From Halorubrum coriense DSM 10284 (GTDB taxonomy: Archaea > Halobacteriota > Halobacteria > Halobacteriales > Haloferacaceae): a stretch of DNA of 57,826 nt. Positions 50,400 to 57,826 of the stretch are shown in pieces (positions within the stretch are counted from its first letter, which is position 1; each line of letters opens with the position of its first letter). The notes beneath the pieces were generated by a model. That model saw nothing but the letters and a program-made list of their open reading frames with translations. It had not been told where the DNA came from and did not search any database. Location: contig NZ_AOJL01000062.1 of assembly GCF_000337035.1 (NCBI RefSeq), forward strand, positions 111,968 through 169,793, given 5' to 3'. The position numbers and the translations under genes were made by a program.

Positions 50400-51987
50400 G
50401 GTCACACTTATTATTGATAGCGTTGTGGCACCGGCTGGCGACGCGATTGGAGCGCTCGGCTTCATCGGCGCAACAATCCTCGGGTACAAGAACCAGCGTG
50501 ACAGTGACGCTGAGTCGGCGTTCTGGATGGCGTTCAGCTTTGCCTCGACTCTCGGCATTGTGTGGACCGCAAGCCTCATGCTTGAAAAAGCAGGAATTGC
50601 TCCAGAGGTATTTGATCCGACGACTGGTGCGTTGATGACCTCAACCGTTGCGGTATTCGCTATCGGCGGGACAGCGACGCTAGCAATCGTTCAAGACATG
50701 CAGACGCTCGCTGATGATAGGGCACAGCAGCGAGAGGCTGCCGAACAAAAGCGCCGTGAGGCTGAGCAACTTAAATCCGAGGCCGAAGAGCAGCAGAAAG
50801 AGGTTGCGGCGCTGAACGCTCATCTTGAAACGAAAGCGCAGGACTACCAACAAGCCATGGAGCGGGCTGCCAGCGGTGACCTCACGGCACGCGTCGATAC
50901 GAATAGCCAGAACGACTCGATGGTAGAGATTGCTGAGGCGTTCAACACCATGATGGCTGAGCTCGAAGACACAATCATCCAAGTCCGGACGTTTGCTGAA
51001 GAAGTGTCTACCTCAAGTGAGGAGACATCTATCAACGCTGAAGAAGCCCAGACAGCCAGCAAAGAGGTCAACAACTCCATTCAGGACATTACCACCGACG
51101 CTGAGAACCAGTCTGAAAGTCTCCAGCAAGTCACGGGAGAGATGCAGAGCCTCTCCGGCACTGTTGAGGAGATTGCGTCGTCAGCTAACGAGATCGCAGA
51201 ACGGTCGCGCGCAACGGCAGAACTTGGACAAGATGGCCAACAGGCGGCGGTGGAGGCGATGGCCGAAATGGAGTCTCTCGAAGAGAAGTCTACCACCACA
51301 ATTACGGAAGTTGAGTCACTCGCGACCGAAGTGGGCAAGATCAGTGAAGTTGTCGAACTGATTGACGACATTGCTGAGCAGACCAATATGTTGGCGTTGA
51401 ACGCCTCTATCGAGGCAGCACGCGCTGGCAAGGCAGGCGAAGGGTTCGGTGTCGTGGCTGATGAGATTAAAGACTTAGCAGAGGAGGTCTCTGATGCGAC
51501 GGACGAGGTTGAATCCCGTATCGAAGAGATTCAGTCGTCCGCTGACACCACAGTCGGGGGCATCCGCGAGATGGGAGAGCGCGTGGATTCGGGAACGGAA
51601 ACCATTCAGGAAGCTCTTGAGTCGCTAGAAGAGATGGCACAGAACGTTGAAGAGTCTGACAACAGCATCCAAGAGATCAGCGCTGCTACCGATGACCAAG
51701 CAGCCTCGACCGAAGAAGTCGCCAGCATGGTAGAAGAGGTGGCAAAGGCCGCAGATCAGGTGAATCAAAAATCTGAAACAGTTGCGACCACCGCGGAGGA
51801 ACAGACTTCATCGATGGTAGAGATATCTCAGCAAACAGGTAACCTAGCTAATCAGGCAGACGAATTACAGACACTCATCTCGGAATTTACTGTTGGATCC
51901 GCACAGCCGGAGATGACCGGTGCCACCGGCCAAAGTCCCCAGCCAGTATCGACGGATGGTGGAATGTCTGACCGCAAATCCTCGTGA
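50392..51987 (+). CDS. methyl-accepting transducer (Htr-like) with an N-terminal membrane domain
   Basis: A 531-residue chemotaxis-type transducer. Three hydrophobic segments (about 16-32, 44-65 and 82-103) lead to a long coiled coil and a HAMP-like region ([20 protein letters not shown]). The signalling tip [20 protein letters not shown] at about 323-342, with [20 protein letters not shown] following, binds CheA/CheW in the family. There is no large extracellular ligand domain. Methylation helices with Glu/Gln pairs flank the tip. It is co-translated with the 99-residue membrane protein. The stimulus is unknown. Confidence 0.9.
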   Translation: MNEVTLIIDSVVAPAGDAIGALGFIGATILGYKNQRDSDAESAFWMAFSFASTLGIVWTASLMLEKAGIAPEVFDPTTGALMTSTVAVFAIGGTATLAIVQDMQTLADDRAQQREAAEQKRREAEQLKSEAEEQQKEVAALNAHLETKAQDYQQAMERAASGDLTARVDTNSQNDSMVEIAEAFNTMMAELEDTIIQVRTFAEEVSTSSEETSINAEEAQTASKEVNNSIQDITTDAENQSESLQQVTGEMQSLSGTVEEIASSANEIAERSRATAELGQDGQQAAVEAMAEMESLEEKSTTTITEVESLATEVGKISEVVELIDDIAEQTNMLALNASIEAARAGKAGEGFGVVADEIKDLAEEVSDATDEVESRIEEIQSSADTTVGGIREMGERVDSGTETIQEALESLEEMAQNVEESDNSIQEISAATDDQAASTEEVASMVEEVAKAADQVNQKSETVATTAEEQTSSMVEISQQTGNLANQADELQTLISEFTVGSAQPEMTGATGQSPQPVSTDGGMSDRKSS

Positions 51988-52048
51988 ACTGCCCCAGCCT
52001 ACTCGCTCACGGCTGAGGTTGTTCGTTATAACCAGCAAGGAGAATACC

Positions 52049-52064
52049 TGCGGCTTTAGTCGCA
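52049..52064 (+). mobile_element. IS200/IS605-type hairpin scar
   Basis: TGCGGCTTTAGTCGCA, preceded by GAATACC and followed by AGATGAATCCGAC, has the form of the 3' end of haloarchaeal tnpB elements (CTTTAG hairpin). Only the end remains. Confidence 0.45.
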
Positions 52065-52091
52065 AGATGAATCCGACAATACTTCTCACCA

Positions 52092-52545
52092 CCGCCGTTC
52101 GATAGCACTACCGAGCTTCCAATCCGTCTCTTGAAGTGCCAACAATTACTGTACTGTAGTCAGGTCAGGTCGGAACAGAGCGATTCCGAACGACCTTCGG
52201 AGGCGCCCCTGCCGCCACCAATGAGACAGTATCCGGAACGCCAACTCGGTGAACGCGAATGCTAGAAGTGTTCGTCTGTACCGGTTGGTCTGAGCAAGCC
52301 TCAAAGGTAACTCCGAGTCTGTTGACGCGGCGTTGGCTCCCTGCTGGCACAAACAACAGATGGGAGCCATCGACACCGAGGATAGGAGTAACGGCGGTTT
52401 GGCACCGCCAGTCAGCCACCGGTTCGCGATGGGTTGAACGAGTTCCCGAAGAAGAAACCGGAATCCCTGGTTGCGAACCTGAAACTCCCACCGCTCGGGA
52501 TTCCTCCGTCTTTAGCCGGAGAAGAATGTCAATCAGGCGCCGCCT
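52092..52545 (+). mobile_element. remnant of IS200/IS605 (tnpB) or a neighbouring transposase
   Basis: This segment ends in GATTCCTCCGTCTTTAGCCG with hairpin CTCCG-TCTTTAGC-CGGAG at 52504-52521, then AAGAATGTCAA, the usual haloarchaeal tnpB 3' end. Upstream, plus-strand codons read VERVPEEETGIPGCEPETPT, a plausible TnpB C-terminus. The part around 52150-52370 is not recognised, and overlapping frames on both strands are not convincing genes. The whole 51988-52620 interval looks like stacked scars. Confidence 0.45.
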
Positions 52546-52620
52546 CGTAGCCACATGTATAAAGAGTACAAGTGGGGTTTTAATAGCAACATTTATTTTG
52601 GGAAGTCCCCGCGTAAGTAC

Positions 52621-54942
52621 GTGAAGAAATCGCGAGCAATCCTGCTAGCGGTAGTTGTCGTAACAGCATTTATTGGCGCCCCTGGAACCGCTGCTGGAGC
52701 AGAATTCAACAGTGGTGAGTTTGAACAGCCAATCAGTAGCGTATCGCTATCTGATACCGGTGGGGCCGAATCATCACCCAGAACAAATACTGCTACCTGT
52801 GATTTTCCTCTTAACCTGACAGATGCAACAGGGACGAATATCTCGCTTGACGAGCGTCCGGATAGGATCACAACGACGAACCCATCAGCTGCTCAGACGC
52901 TCTGGGAAATTGGTGCGCAAGACCGGGTTGTTGGCGTAACGCAATTCGCAGGGTATCTGAATGGGACAGACAACAAAACAGATGTCTCGGCGGAATTCGG
53001 TGTGAGCGTTGAGAAAGTGGTCGCAACAGATCCCGATCTTGTGCTGGCACCGAACGCGTCGGCTGGTCAGGTTGCGGACCTCCGAGCACAGAACCTTACA
53101 GTCTATCATTTCCCGGCAGCAACTGACATTGAGGACATCGCAGCGAAAACAAAACGAACGGGTCGTCTTGTTGGAAATTGCGGAGCGGCCAGTGATGTTA
53201 ACGATGAGATGAACGAAGCTGTGGCTAATGTTGAGAACCAAACCGCTGATTTCACCCGTCCTAGCACACTTTACCCGCTAGGTGGCGGCTATGTTGCTGC
53301 CAACAATACCTTCATCAACGAGCTCATGAAGATTGCTGGGACTTCTAATGTAGCTGCTTCAGAGGGAGATGGATATCCACAACTCTCTGATGAGGTAGTT
53401 CTTGAGACGGATCCTGAACTTATACTGGTAACTGATTCACAGGCCTCAATTCTTGAACAGGAGCCATATGCGAGTACCACAGCCGGTAGTGAGGAGAATT
53501 ACGTAGTTATGAACAGGAACTACCTCAACCAGCCCGCTCCTCGCAGTGTAATCGAGTCGACAAAAAGACTTGCAACTGCTGTCGAAGAACTCCAAACAGA
53601 AGACAAAAATCAGGATGAATCCAATAATACTGATACTTGTGGGTTCCCAGCTAACTTGACAGACGCGACGGGAACGAAAATTTCGCTTGACGAGCGTCCA
53701 GATAGGATCACAACGACGAACCCATCAGCTGCTCAGACGCTCTGGGAAATTGGTGCGCAAGACCGGGTTGTTGGCGTAACGCAATTCGCAGGGTATCTGA
53801 ATGGGACAGACAACAAAACAGATGTCTCAGCGGAATTCGGTGTAAGCGTTGAGAAAGTTGTTGCGACAAACCCTGATCTCGTGCTGGCACCGAACGCGTC
53901 GGCTGGTCAGGTTGCGGACCTCCGAGCACAGAACCTTACGGTCTATCATTTCCCGGCAGCAACTGACGTTGAGGACATCGCAGCGAAAACAAAACGAACG
54001 GGTCGTCTTGTTGGAAACTGCGGAGCGGCTGGTGATATCAACAATGAGATGAACCAAACCGTGGCTGATGTTAAAAATCAGACTTCCGACATAGATCGAG
54101 TAGACGCACTTTACCCGCTTGGCGGAGGCTACGTGGCTGCTGATAAGACATTTATTAACGAAATCATGAGAATAGGTGGCATGAATAACGTTGCTGCTAC
54201 AGAGGGTGAAGGCTATCCACAACTCTCGGATGAAGTCGTTCTCCGGGCAAATCCAGATTTGATTATCGCAACGAATTCTAATCCGCCGATCCTTGATCAG
54301 GAGCCATATGCCAGCACAAGCGCTGGAACGTCTGATTCCTATGTGGTATTGAATAATAACTATCTGAATCAGCCCGCACCTCGCAGCGTTATTGAATCAA
54401 CCAAAGCGCTTGCTGCCGGTGTTGAAAAATTCCAAGCTGAGAGCGGAACTGATGATGAAGATGACGATGGTACAGCCAGTGGCGGCAGCGATGATAGTGA
54501 CAGCAGCGATGATAGTGACAGCAGCGATAGTAGTGAGGACAGTGGCAGTGGAGACAACAGTGCTGACAGTGGGAAAACGGACATAGAGGAGAATCAAACG
54601 TCTACCGACGGCAACGGAACCTCACTCAACAACGTAACAACTCCCGAGGAAAATAGAACCTCTGTTAACAACACGACAGGTGTAGATGACAACGCAACAT
54701 CCCTCAATCAGAGTCAAACGACTGAAAACACATCTAGTGAACAAGATTCCACAGCAGTGGGATCTGACGAGGGGACTACAGAAACGAGTAGCCCTAATGG
54801 AACATCTGATCAAGCGGATAAAGAAGATGACACGTCCGCTAACACGACAGCTGATCAGACAGGATCAGAGACTCCAGGTTTCGGATTTATTGTGACCGCA
54901 CTAGCTATCCTTGCGTTTGTGTACGTGCCATTACGCAGGTAG
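52621..54942 (+). CDS. surface protein with two BtuF/FecB-like domains and a PGF-CTERM anchor
   Basis: A protein of about 773 residues from GTG 52621 (KKSRAILLAVVVVTAFIGAP signal peptide). Two binding domains of the BtuF/FecB type follow: one from Cys60 (DATGTNISLDERPDRITTTN, VVGVTQFAGYL, DPDLVLAPNASAGQVADLRA) and one from Cys340, with a period of 280 residues and long identical stretches. An Asp/Ser then Asn/Thr-rich stalk (605-745) and PGFGFIVTALAILAFVYVPL at the end are PGF-CTERM features (archaeosortase anchoring). Ligands in the family are cobamides, hemes or siderophores. It lies near the cobamide locus, but no permease or ATPase is adjacent. Confidence 0.85.
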   Translation: MKKSRAILLAVVVVTAFIGAPGTAAGAEFNSGEFEQPISSVSLSDTGGAESSPRTNTATCDFPLNLTDATGTNISLDERPDRITTTNPSAAQTLWEIGAQDRVVGVTQFAGYLNGTDNKTDVSAEFGVSVEKVVATDPDLVLAPNASAGQVADLRAQNLTVYHFPAATDIEDIAAKTKRTGRLVGNCGAASDVNDEMNEAVANVENQTADFTRPSTLYPLGGGYVAANNTFINELMKIAGTSNVAASEGDGYPQLSDEVVLETDPELILVTDSQASILEQEPYASTTAGSEENYVVMNRNYLNQPAPRSVIESTKRLATAVEELQTEDKNQDESNNTDTCGFPANLTDATGTKISLDERPDRITTTNPSAAQTLWEIGAQDRVVGVTQFAGYLNGTDNKTDVSAEFGVSVEKVVATNPDLVLAPNASAGQVADLRAQNLTVYHFPAATDVEDIAAKTKRTGRLVGNCGAAGDINNEMNQTVADVKNQTSDIDRVDALYPLGGGYVAADKTFINEIMRIGGMNNVAATEGEGYPQLSDEVVLRANPDLIIATNSNPPILDQEPYASTSAGTSDSYVVLNNNYLNQPAPRSVIESTKALAAGVEKFQAESGTDDEDDDGTASGGSDDSDSSDDSDSSDSSEDSGSGDNSADSGKTDIEENQTSTDGNGTSLNNVTTPEENRTSVNNTTGVDDNATSLNQSQTTENTSSEQDSTAVGSDEGTTETSSPNGTSDQADKEDDTSANTTADQTGSETPGFGFIVTALAILAFVYVPLRR

Positions 54943-55070
54943 AAATTCTAATTGAGAATCTACGACGCAGACCGGCTTTTCACAATATCGTAGAGTAAAG
55001 CAACTCCTCGAGTCAGAGGTAGAATAAAAATGATTCACCAACCGATACACCTTATTCACGAGGCTCTCGG

Positions 55071-55844
55071 CTAGAGTCTCTGTGTCTGTGTGGCATCAAC
55101 AGGACCAGTTGTCGGCCGACCTGGCCTGGACTGCTCATCACACAACTGGCGGTATGCCGCGGCGATGATCGCGTAGTAGGGCAACAAAAAGGCTGCCGTG
55201 AAGACGATAATGGCAATATCAGTTACAACAGGGAGGCCCGCGAGAGTTAACAGGGGTGCGATGGCACCAATGAACCCGCCGAACAGCACAGACAACAGCA
55301 AGAGGACCCCGAGCTTAAGCCGAGAACCGCGAGCTAATGCCCAACTTCGCTTCAGGGAACCAATCACCCCTCTGTCTTCGACTGCGACAGCAAAGATGAA
55401 AAACAGGAATGAGACGGCAAAGAATAACCCTGGGATCACGAAAAGGACTGAGCCAATCATGATCGAAATCATGACAACCACTCCACCGACGAGTGCGATA
55501 AGAGAAGCGCGACCGAGTCGGTCTGTCACCGAGGTAGGAAACGACCCGACCTCGCTGAGTGGTTGCGAAAGCGTTCGCGACAAAATCACGAAGTACGTCG
55601 AGCTCAGCAGTACAAGTACACTCAGCGCTGCGAGTGCGACATTACCTGAAATCGGAAGTGAAACCCCAACAGCGCTGCTGTACCCTGTTGCTACCTCAGG
55701 AGGGAGGTAACTCAGGGCAGCTGTATTAACCAGTGTTTGTGTTCCAAACTGGATCGCGAGGAGCCCGAGGAAAAGGACCCCACCAGTCCAGGTGAAGATG
55801 CGCCGAATACCGTCGCTAACCGCATGGCTAAGTTGGAGGGCCAT
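55071..55844 (-). CDS. membrane protein with about six helices
   Basis: A 257-residue protein with hydrophobic segments around 15-35, 65-85, 110-130, 130-155, 175-200 and 205-225, and the motif VEDRGVIGSLKRSWALARGS in the middle, typical of the haloarchaeal family of DUF4013/DUF7847-like membrane proteins. Function is unknown. ATG 55844 is preceded by A+T-rich sequence. It converges on the surface-protein gene, with about 130 bp between stops. Confidence 0.7.
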   Translation of the reverse strand: MALQLSHAVSDGIRRIFTWTGGVLFLGLLAIQFGTQTLVNTAALSYLPPEVATGYSSAVGVSLPISGNVALAALSVLVLLSSTYFVILSRTLSQPLSEVGSFPTSVTDRLGRASLIALVGGVVVMISIMIGSVLFVIPGLFFAVSFLFFIFAVAVEDRGVIGSLKRSWALARGSRLKLGVLLLLSVLFGGFIGAIAPLLTLAGLPVVTDIAIIVFTAAFLLPYYAIIAAAYRQLCDEQSRPGRPTTGPVDATQTQRL

Positions 55845-56212
55845 ACATGACTATTTATTCTCGGCCGACTAATAAAATCCTCGAAACAGGCGTTTGAGCT
55901 ACGATACGAACCATTCAGCGGAGTGGCGTGAGGTGACACAGCAATCAAAATGGACCCTCATTCAATTGCGCCAGTCCATGTGGCACTGAACACGGGCAGG
56001 AGGATAACACGTCTGTGCCTGGACACGAGAAAACCAACTATCGGGGGCATCTCTACGGCCTCTTCAAGACGATCAAGCTGGACAGCATAAGCGGATACCG
56101 TGTCCAGATGGACGCCAAATGCGTCACACCTCTCGGTGGACCGACATCCTGCGCACAGGCTCTGTACCACCCCGCTAGTCGCACCCAGCAGACGAGAAGT
56201 TGCCAGTGAACC

Positions 56213-56235
56213 GCCTCGGGGTCAAGCCCCGAGGC
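56213..56235 (+). mobile_element. IS200/IS605-type end hairpin
   Basis: A perfect nine-base-pair stem, GCCTCGGGG at 56213-56221 and CCCCGAGGC at 56227-56235 with loop TCAAG, resembles the 3' ends of haloarchaeal tnpB elements. The preceding 55900-56210 holds no convincing gene and may be a decayed tnpB or guide-RNA segment. Confidence 0.4.
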
Positions 56236-56286
56236 ACTCGCCTTGTTTTCTCTGTAGAATCCTCGCGATTCAACGCCGGGAAGAGA

Positions 56287-56503
56287 TCAACTGTGGAGAG
56301 AAACCTCTAATGACTCATCGACCAACTTCTCACCGGCCGCAAGTTCGAATTTTTCCTCATATGTGTTTTCAGTCTCGAGCATCGCAATTAGCGTCCGGGC
56401 GACATCTTCTCGGGGGATCTCAATTACGTCTCTATCAAGCGCAGTCCCAGTTTTGTTCCCTCCGGAACCATCCTCGTTTGTCAACAGCCCAGGTTGAACA
56501 GTT
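56287..56503 (-). pseudogene. 3' fragment of an NAD(P)-binding SDR-like gene
   Basis: The minus strand encodes VQPGLLTNEDGSGGNKTGTA and then DVIEIPREDVARTLIAMLET and FELAAGEKLVDESL before the stop at 56287. This resembles the C-terminal part of NAD(P)H-binding SDR-family proteins (RPGxLTNE, then the IPREDVARTL block). The frame is cut at 56504, exactly at the outer edge of the repeat copy at 56505. Either the repeat inserted and the 5' part was lost, or the repeat marks a deletion junction. Confidence 0.65.
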
Positions 56504-56504
56504 G

Positions 56505-56660
56505 TGGCTCTGTTGAAGACCTATTCTTCAGATACATTACTGTCTGGAACGGCCGCTCGCTGAAGGGTCCCTACCGGCGGAAAAGATTCCTGCCAATTTC
56601 TGGTGGCATCCATAGCCTCGTGCTGAGTATACAGCGCGAGTGTAGTACGAACCGAGGCCG
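56505..56660 (+). repeat. MITE-like copy of the repeat family
   Basis: Starts GGCTCTGTTGAAGACC, continues TATTCTTCAGATACATTAC, GGCCGCTCGCTGAAGGGTCC and later CTCGTGCTGAGTATACAGCG at 56621-56640. The order and spacing match the copy at 12955-13133 read on the minus strand, including a GATTCCTGCCAATTTCTG segment between block and hairpin motif. Confidence 0.6.
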
Positions 56661-56785
56661 ATTTTCGTGAGAGTGATCGGTCAGTACAGACTGCCGGACA
56701 AACACACTGGGCCCATTACAAGGTAACCGAATTTATTACTAAATAATTTCTCTGAAATATAGGGTGCTCGATAAGGCATGTATCC

Positions 56786-56962
56786 ATGAGGATTTATCAA
56801 GACAGATTGTTAGACAGTCTTATGAGGGTTTTAGATGCGCTTGAAGGAGAAATGAGTATGAAACAAATGGGGATCATTATGATTCTCTACATGGCGGGGA
56901 CGGCGGCTTTTGGGGTGTTGGCTGTTATTGTGATACACGGTCTTGGATGGCAGTGGCTATAG
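56786..56962 (+). CDS. small single-helix membrane protein, 58 aa
   Basis: ATG 56786 opens 58 codons to TAG at 56960-56962: an amphipathic start MRIYQDRLLDSLMRVLDALE, then a hydrophobic helix (MILYMAGTAAFGVLAVIVIH) ending GLGWQWL. ATG 56822 is an alternative (46 residues). Composition is A+T-rich. No family is recognised. It stands alone between scars. Confidence 0.45.
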   Translation: MRIYQDRLLDSLMRVLDALEGEMSMKQMGIIMILYMAGTAAFGVLAVIVIHGLGWQWL

Positions 56963-57540
56963 ATAATTGCTGTAAGGCATTGACGGATAATTGTTAAATC
57001 AAAATACAAATACGGGATCTGCGTTACCCCGTATTGAATCCATGACAGTCAATGGTCGGGCACGTTCTATTAGTTGATTCAGGATTCGGATACAGAATAT
57101 AACGGGGTCGCGGTGTTGGTTAAGTACTCTGTATCTGTCACAGATATTCTGATAGAAAGTGAATAGGTCAGACACGACCTTGCGAGATACAGGGCGCGAG
57201 TCGGTCACAGACAAGTGGCCGCTTCTGATGTGGTCGGCTAGCACAATACAGAGATTTCCATCAACAAATCGTCATAAAAGAGGCTCACAGGTAGTTCAGA
57301 TGATGAGACTTATTATGTTCCATTTACAAATTTCGATCGGAACGTGGGGAAGAGTTGTGCCTCTGACTGACCCAGTTCTTCCCCGCGTGCCAACTTTCGG
57401 TTGGCAAGTAGACGGTAGAATTGAGTTTACTTAAATCATATTACTGCCAATGGCCCCGTAGTGTGTAGACAGGTCTCGGTAGCATACTCACGCTCGTATT
57501 AATTAATAAATTAGTTTGAGTATGAGAGGAAATTGACCTC
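56963..57540. other. gene-poor A+T-rich stretch with one hairpin
   Basis: No convincing gene is seen here; the minus-strand frame at 56999-57244 has no family features. A hairpin GCCAAC-TTTCG-GTTGGC at 57389-57405 resembles IS200/IS605 end structures. Confidence 0.35.
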
Positions 57541-57826
57541 TTCTCCCGCGTGAACGCGGAGGAATCCGCCCATCGGATTCGGGCAGCCGATGCCCTTTGG
57601 TTCCAAACCCGCACTCGGGAGGAACCGACGACGCACCGGGGGAACTCTCATTTGTCTCCCTCGCAGGGCTGTGGCCTGGCCAATGAGGCCCCATCGGATT
57701 CCATGTCATCGCCGTGCGAACCACCGCTAGTTCGCCGCCCCTTGTGGTTCGGGGACGGCATCTCACCGAATCCGTAGCGTCCGTATGGGCAGGGCCACGA
57801 GTTTCAATCTATCGGGACAAACGGAC
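57541..57826 (-). mobile_element. IS200/IS605-type 3' end, cut by the window edge
   Basis: On the minus strand, GGATTCCTCCGCGTTCACGC, with a stem at 57543-57561, then GAGAAGAGGTCAA is the typical end of a haloarchaeal tnpB element. The sequence to the right (57566-57826) is G+C-rich, without a clear reading frame, and may be the tnpB tail with its overlapping guide RNA. It could be decayed. Confidence 0.4.

Noticed and set aside
52146-52376. Minus-strand frame resembling a transposase tail
   Set aside because: Basic and aromatic content is suggestive, but no catalytic motif or terminal repeat could be matched.
56999-57244. 81-codon minus-strand frame near the right end
   Set aside because: No domain, no start signal and weak composition; kept as unassigned gene-poor sequence.
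1-57826. tRNA, rRNA, CRISPR array or cobalamin riboswitch
   Set aside because: I looked for tRNA-like cloverleaf segments, repeat-spacer arrays and B12-box-like leaders and saw none that I could support; a covariance-model scan would be decisive.

Overview
The window comes from a halophilic archaeon (class Halobacteria). The proteins are strongly acidic, several secreted proteins carry twin-arginine lipobox signals, one surface protein ends in a PGF-CTERM anchor, and there are an amphi-Trp protein, an Htr-type transducer, a CbtB/CbtA pair and many haloarchaeal insertion-sequence scars. The long G+C-rich operons alternate with A+T-richer, scar-filled accessory stretches, as on a haloarchaeal megaplasmid or a plastic chromosomal region. 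Whether this is plasmid or chromosome cannot be decided from the sequence.

Layout. 0-1.0 kb: remnants and two small genes. 1.1-11.5 kb: an eight-gene minus-strand operon, Tat lipoprotein binding protein, hydantoinase/oxoprolinase A and B subunits, an MFS carrier, then a LivHMGF-type transporter, which probably imports and opens a cyclic amide or amino-acid derivative. 11.7-17.3 kb: an accessory island with an IS5-type element, a family of short repeats sharing its terminus, several small membrane proteins, a GIY-YIG-like protein and two broken toxin-antitoxin loci. 17.4-21.6 kb: amphi-Trp protein and divergent PPK2 and PPK1 polyphosphate kinases. 21.6-23.5 kb: gene scraps and repeats. 23.6-27.5 kb: a four-gene binding-protein ABC importer. 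27.6-28.1 kb: a DUF5518-like membrane protein.

28.7-47.3 kb is a cobamide (vitamin B12) corrin-ring locus: cbiX-like, cbiE, cbiC, cobN, a fused ChlI/ChlD ATPase, cbtB, cbtA, a 2Fe-2S protein, a winged-helix regulator, then cbiT, cbiL, cbiF, cbiG, two cbiH-like genes, a ferredoxin-like gene, an unassigned gene, a cbiX-ferredoxin fusion and a DUF3209-like gene. It holds both an early chelatase (CbiX) and a late one (CobN), while CbiD and CbiJ/CobK are not seen. 47.5-49.9 kb: an ABC-2 exporter. 50.1-52.0 kb: a small membrane protein overlapping a chemotaxis-type transducer. 52.6-54.9 kb: a surface protein with two BtuF/FecB-like binding domains in tandem, plausibly linked to cobamide or siderophore capture. 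55.1-57.8 kb: a membrane protein followed by IS scars and a tiny membrane protein.

The most interesting points are the reciprocal decay of the two toxin-antitoxin loci, the repeat family lying at the 3' ends of unrelated small membrane genes, the degenerate LAGLIDADG-like protein inside the cobamide operon, the duplicated surface binding domains, and the split membrane sensor in front of the transducer. All assignments are from reading the sequence; no database search was run.
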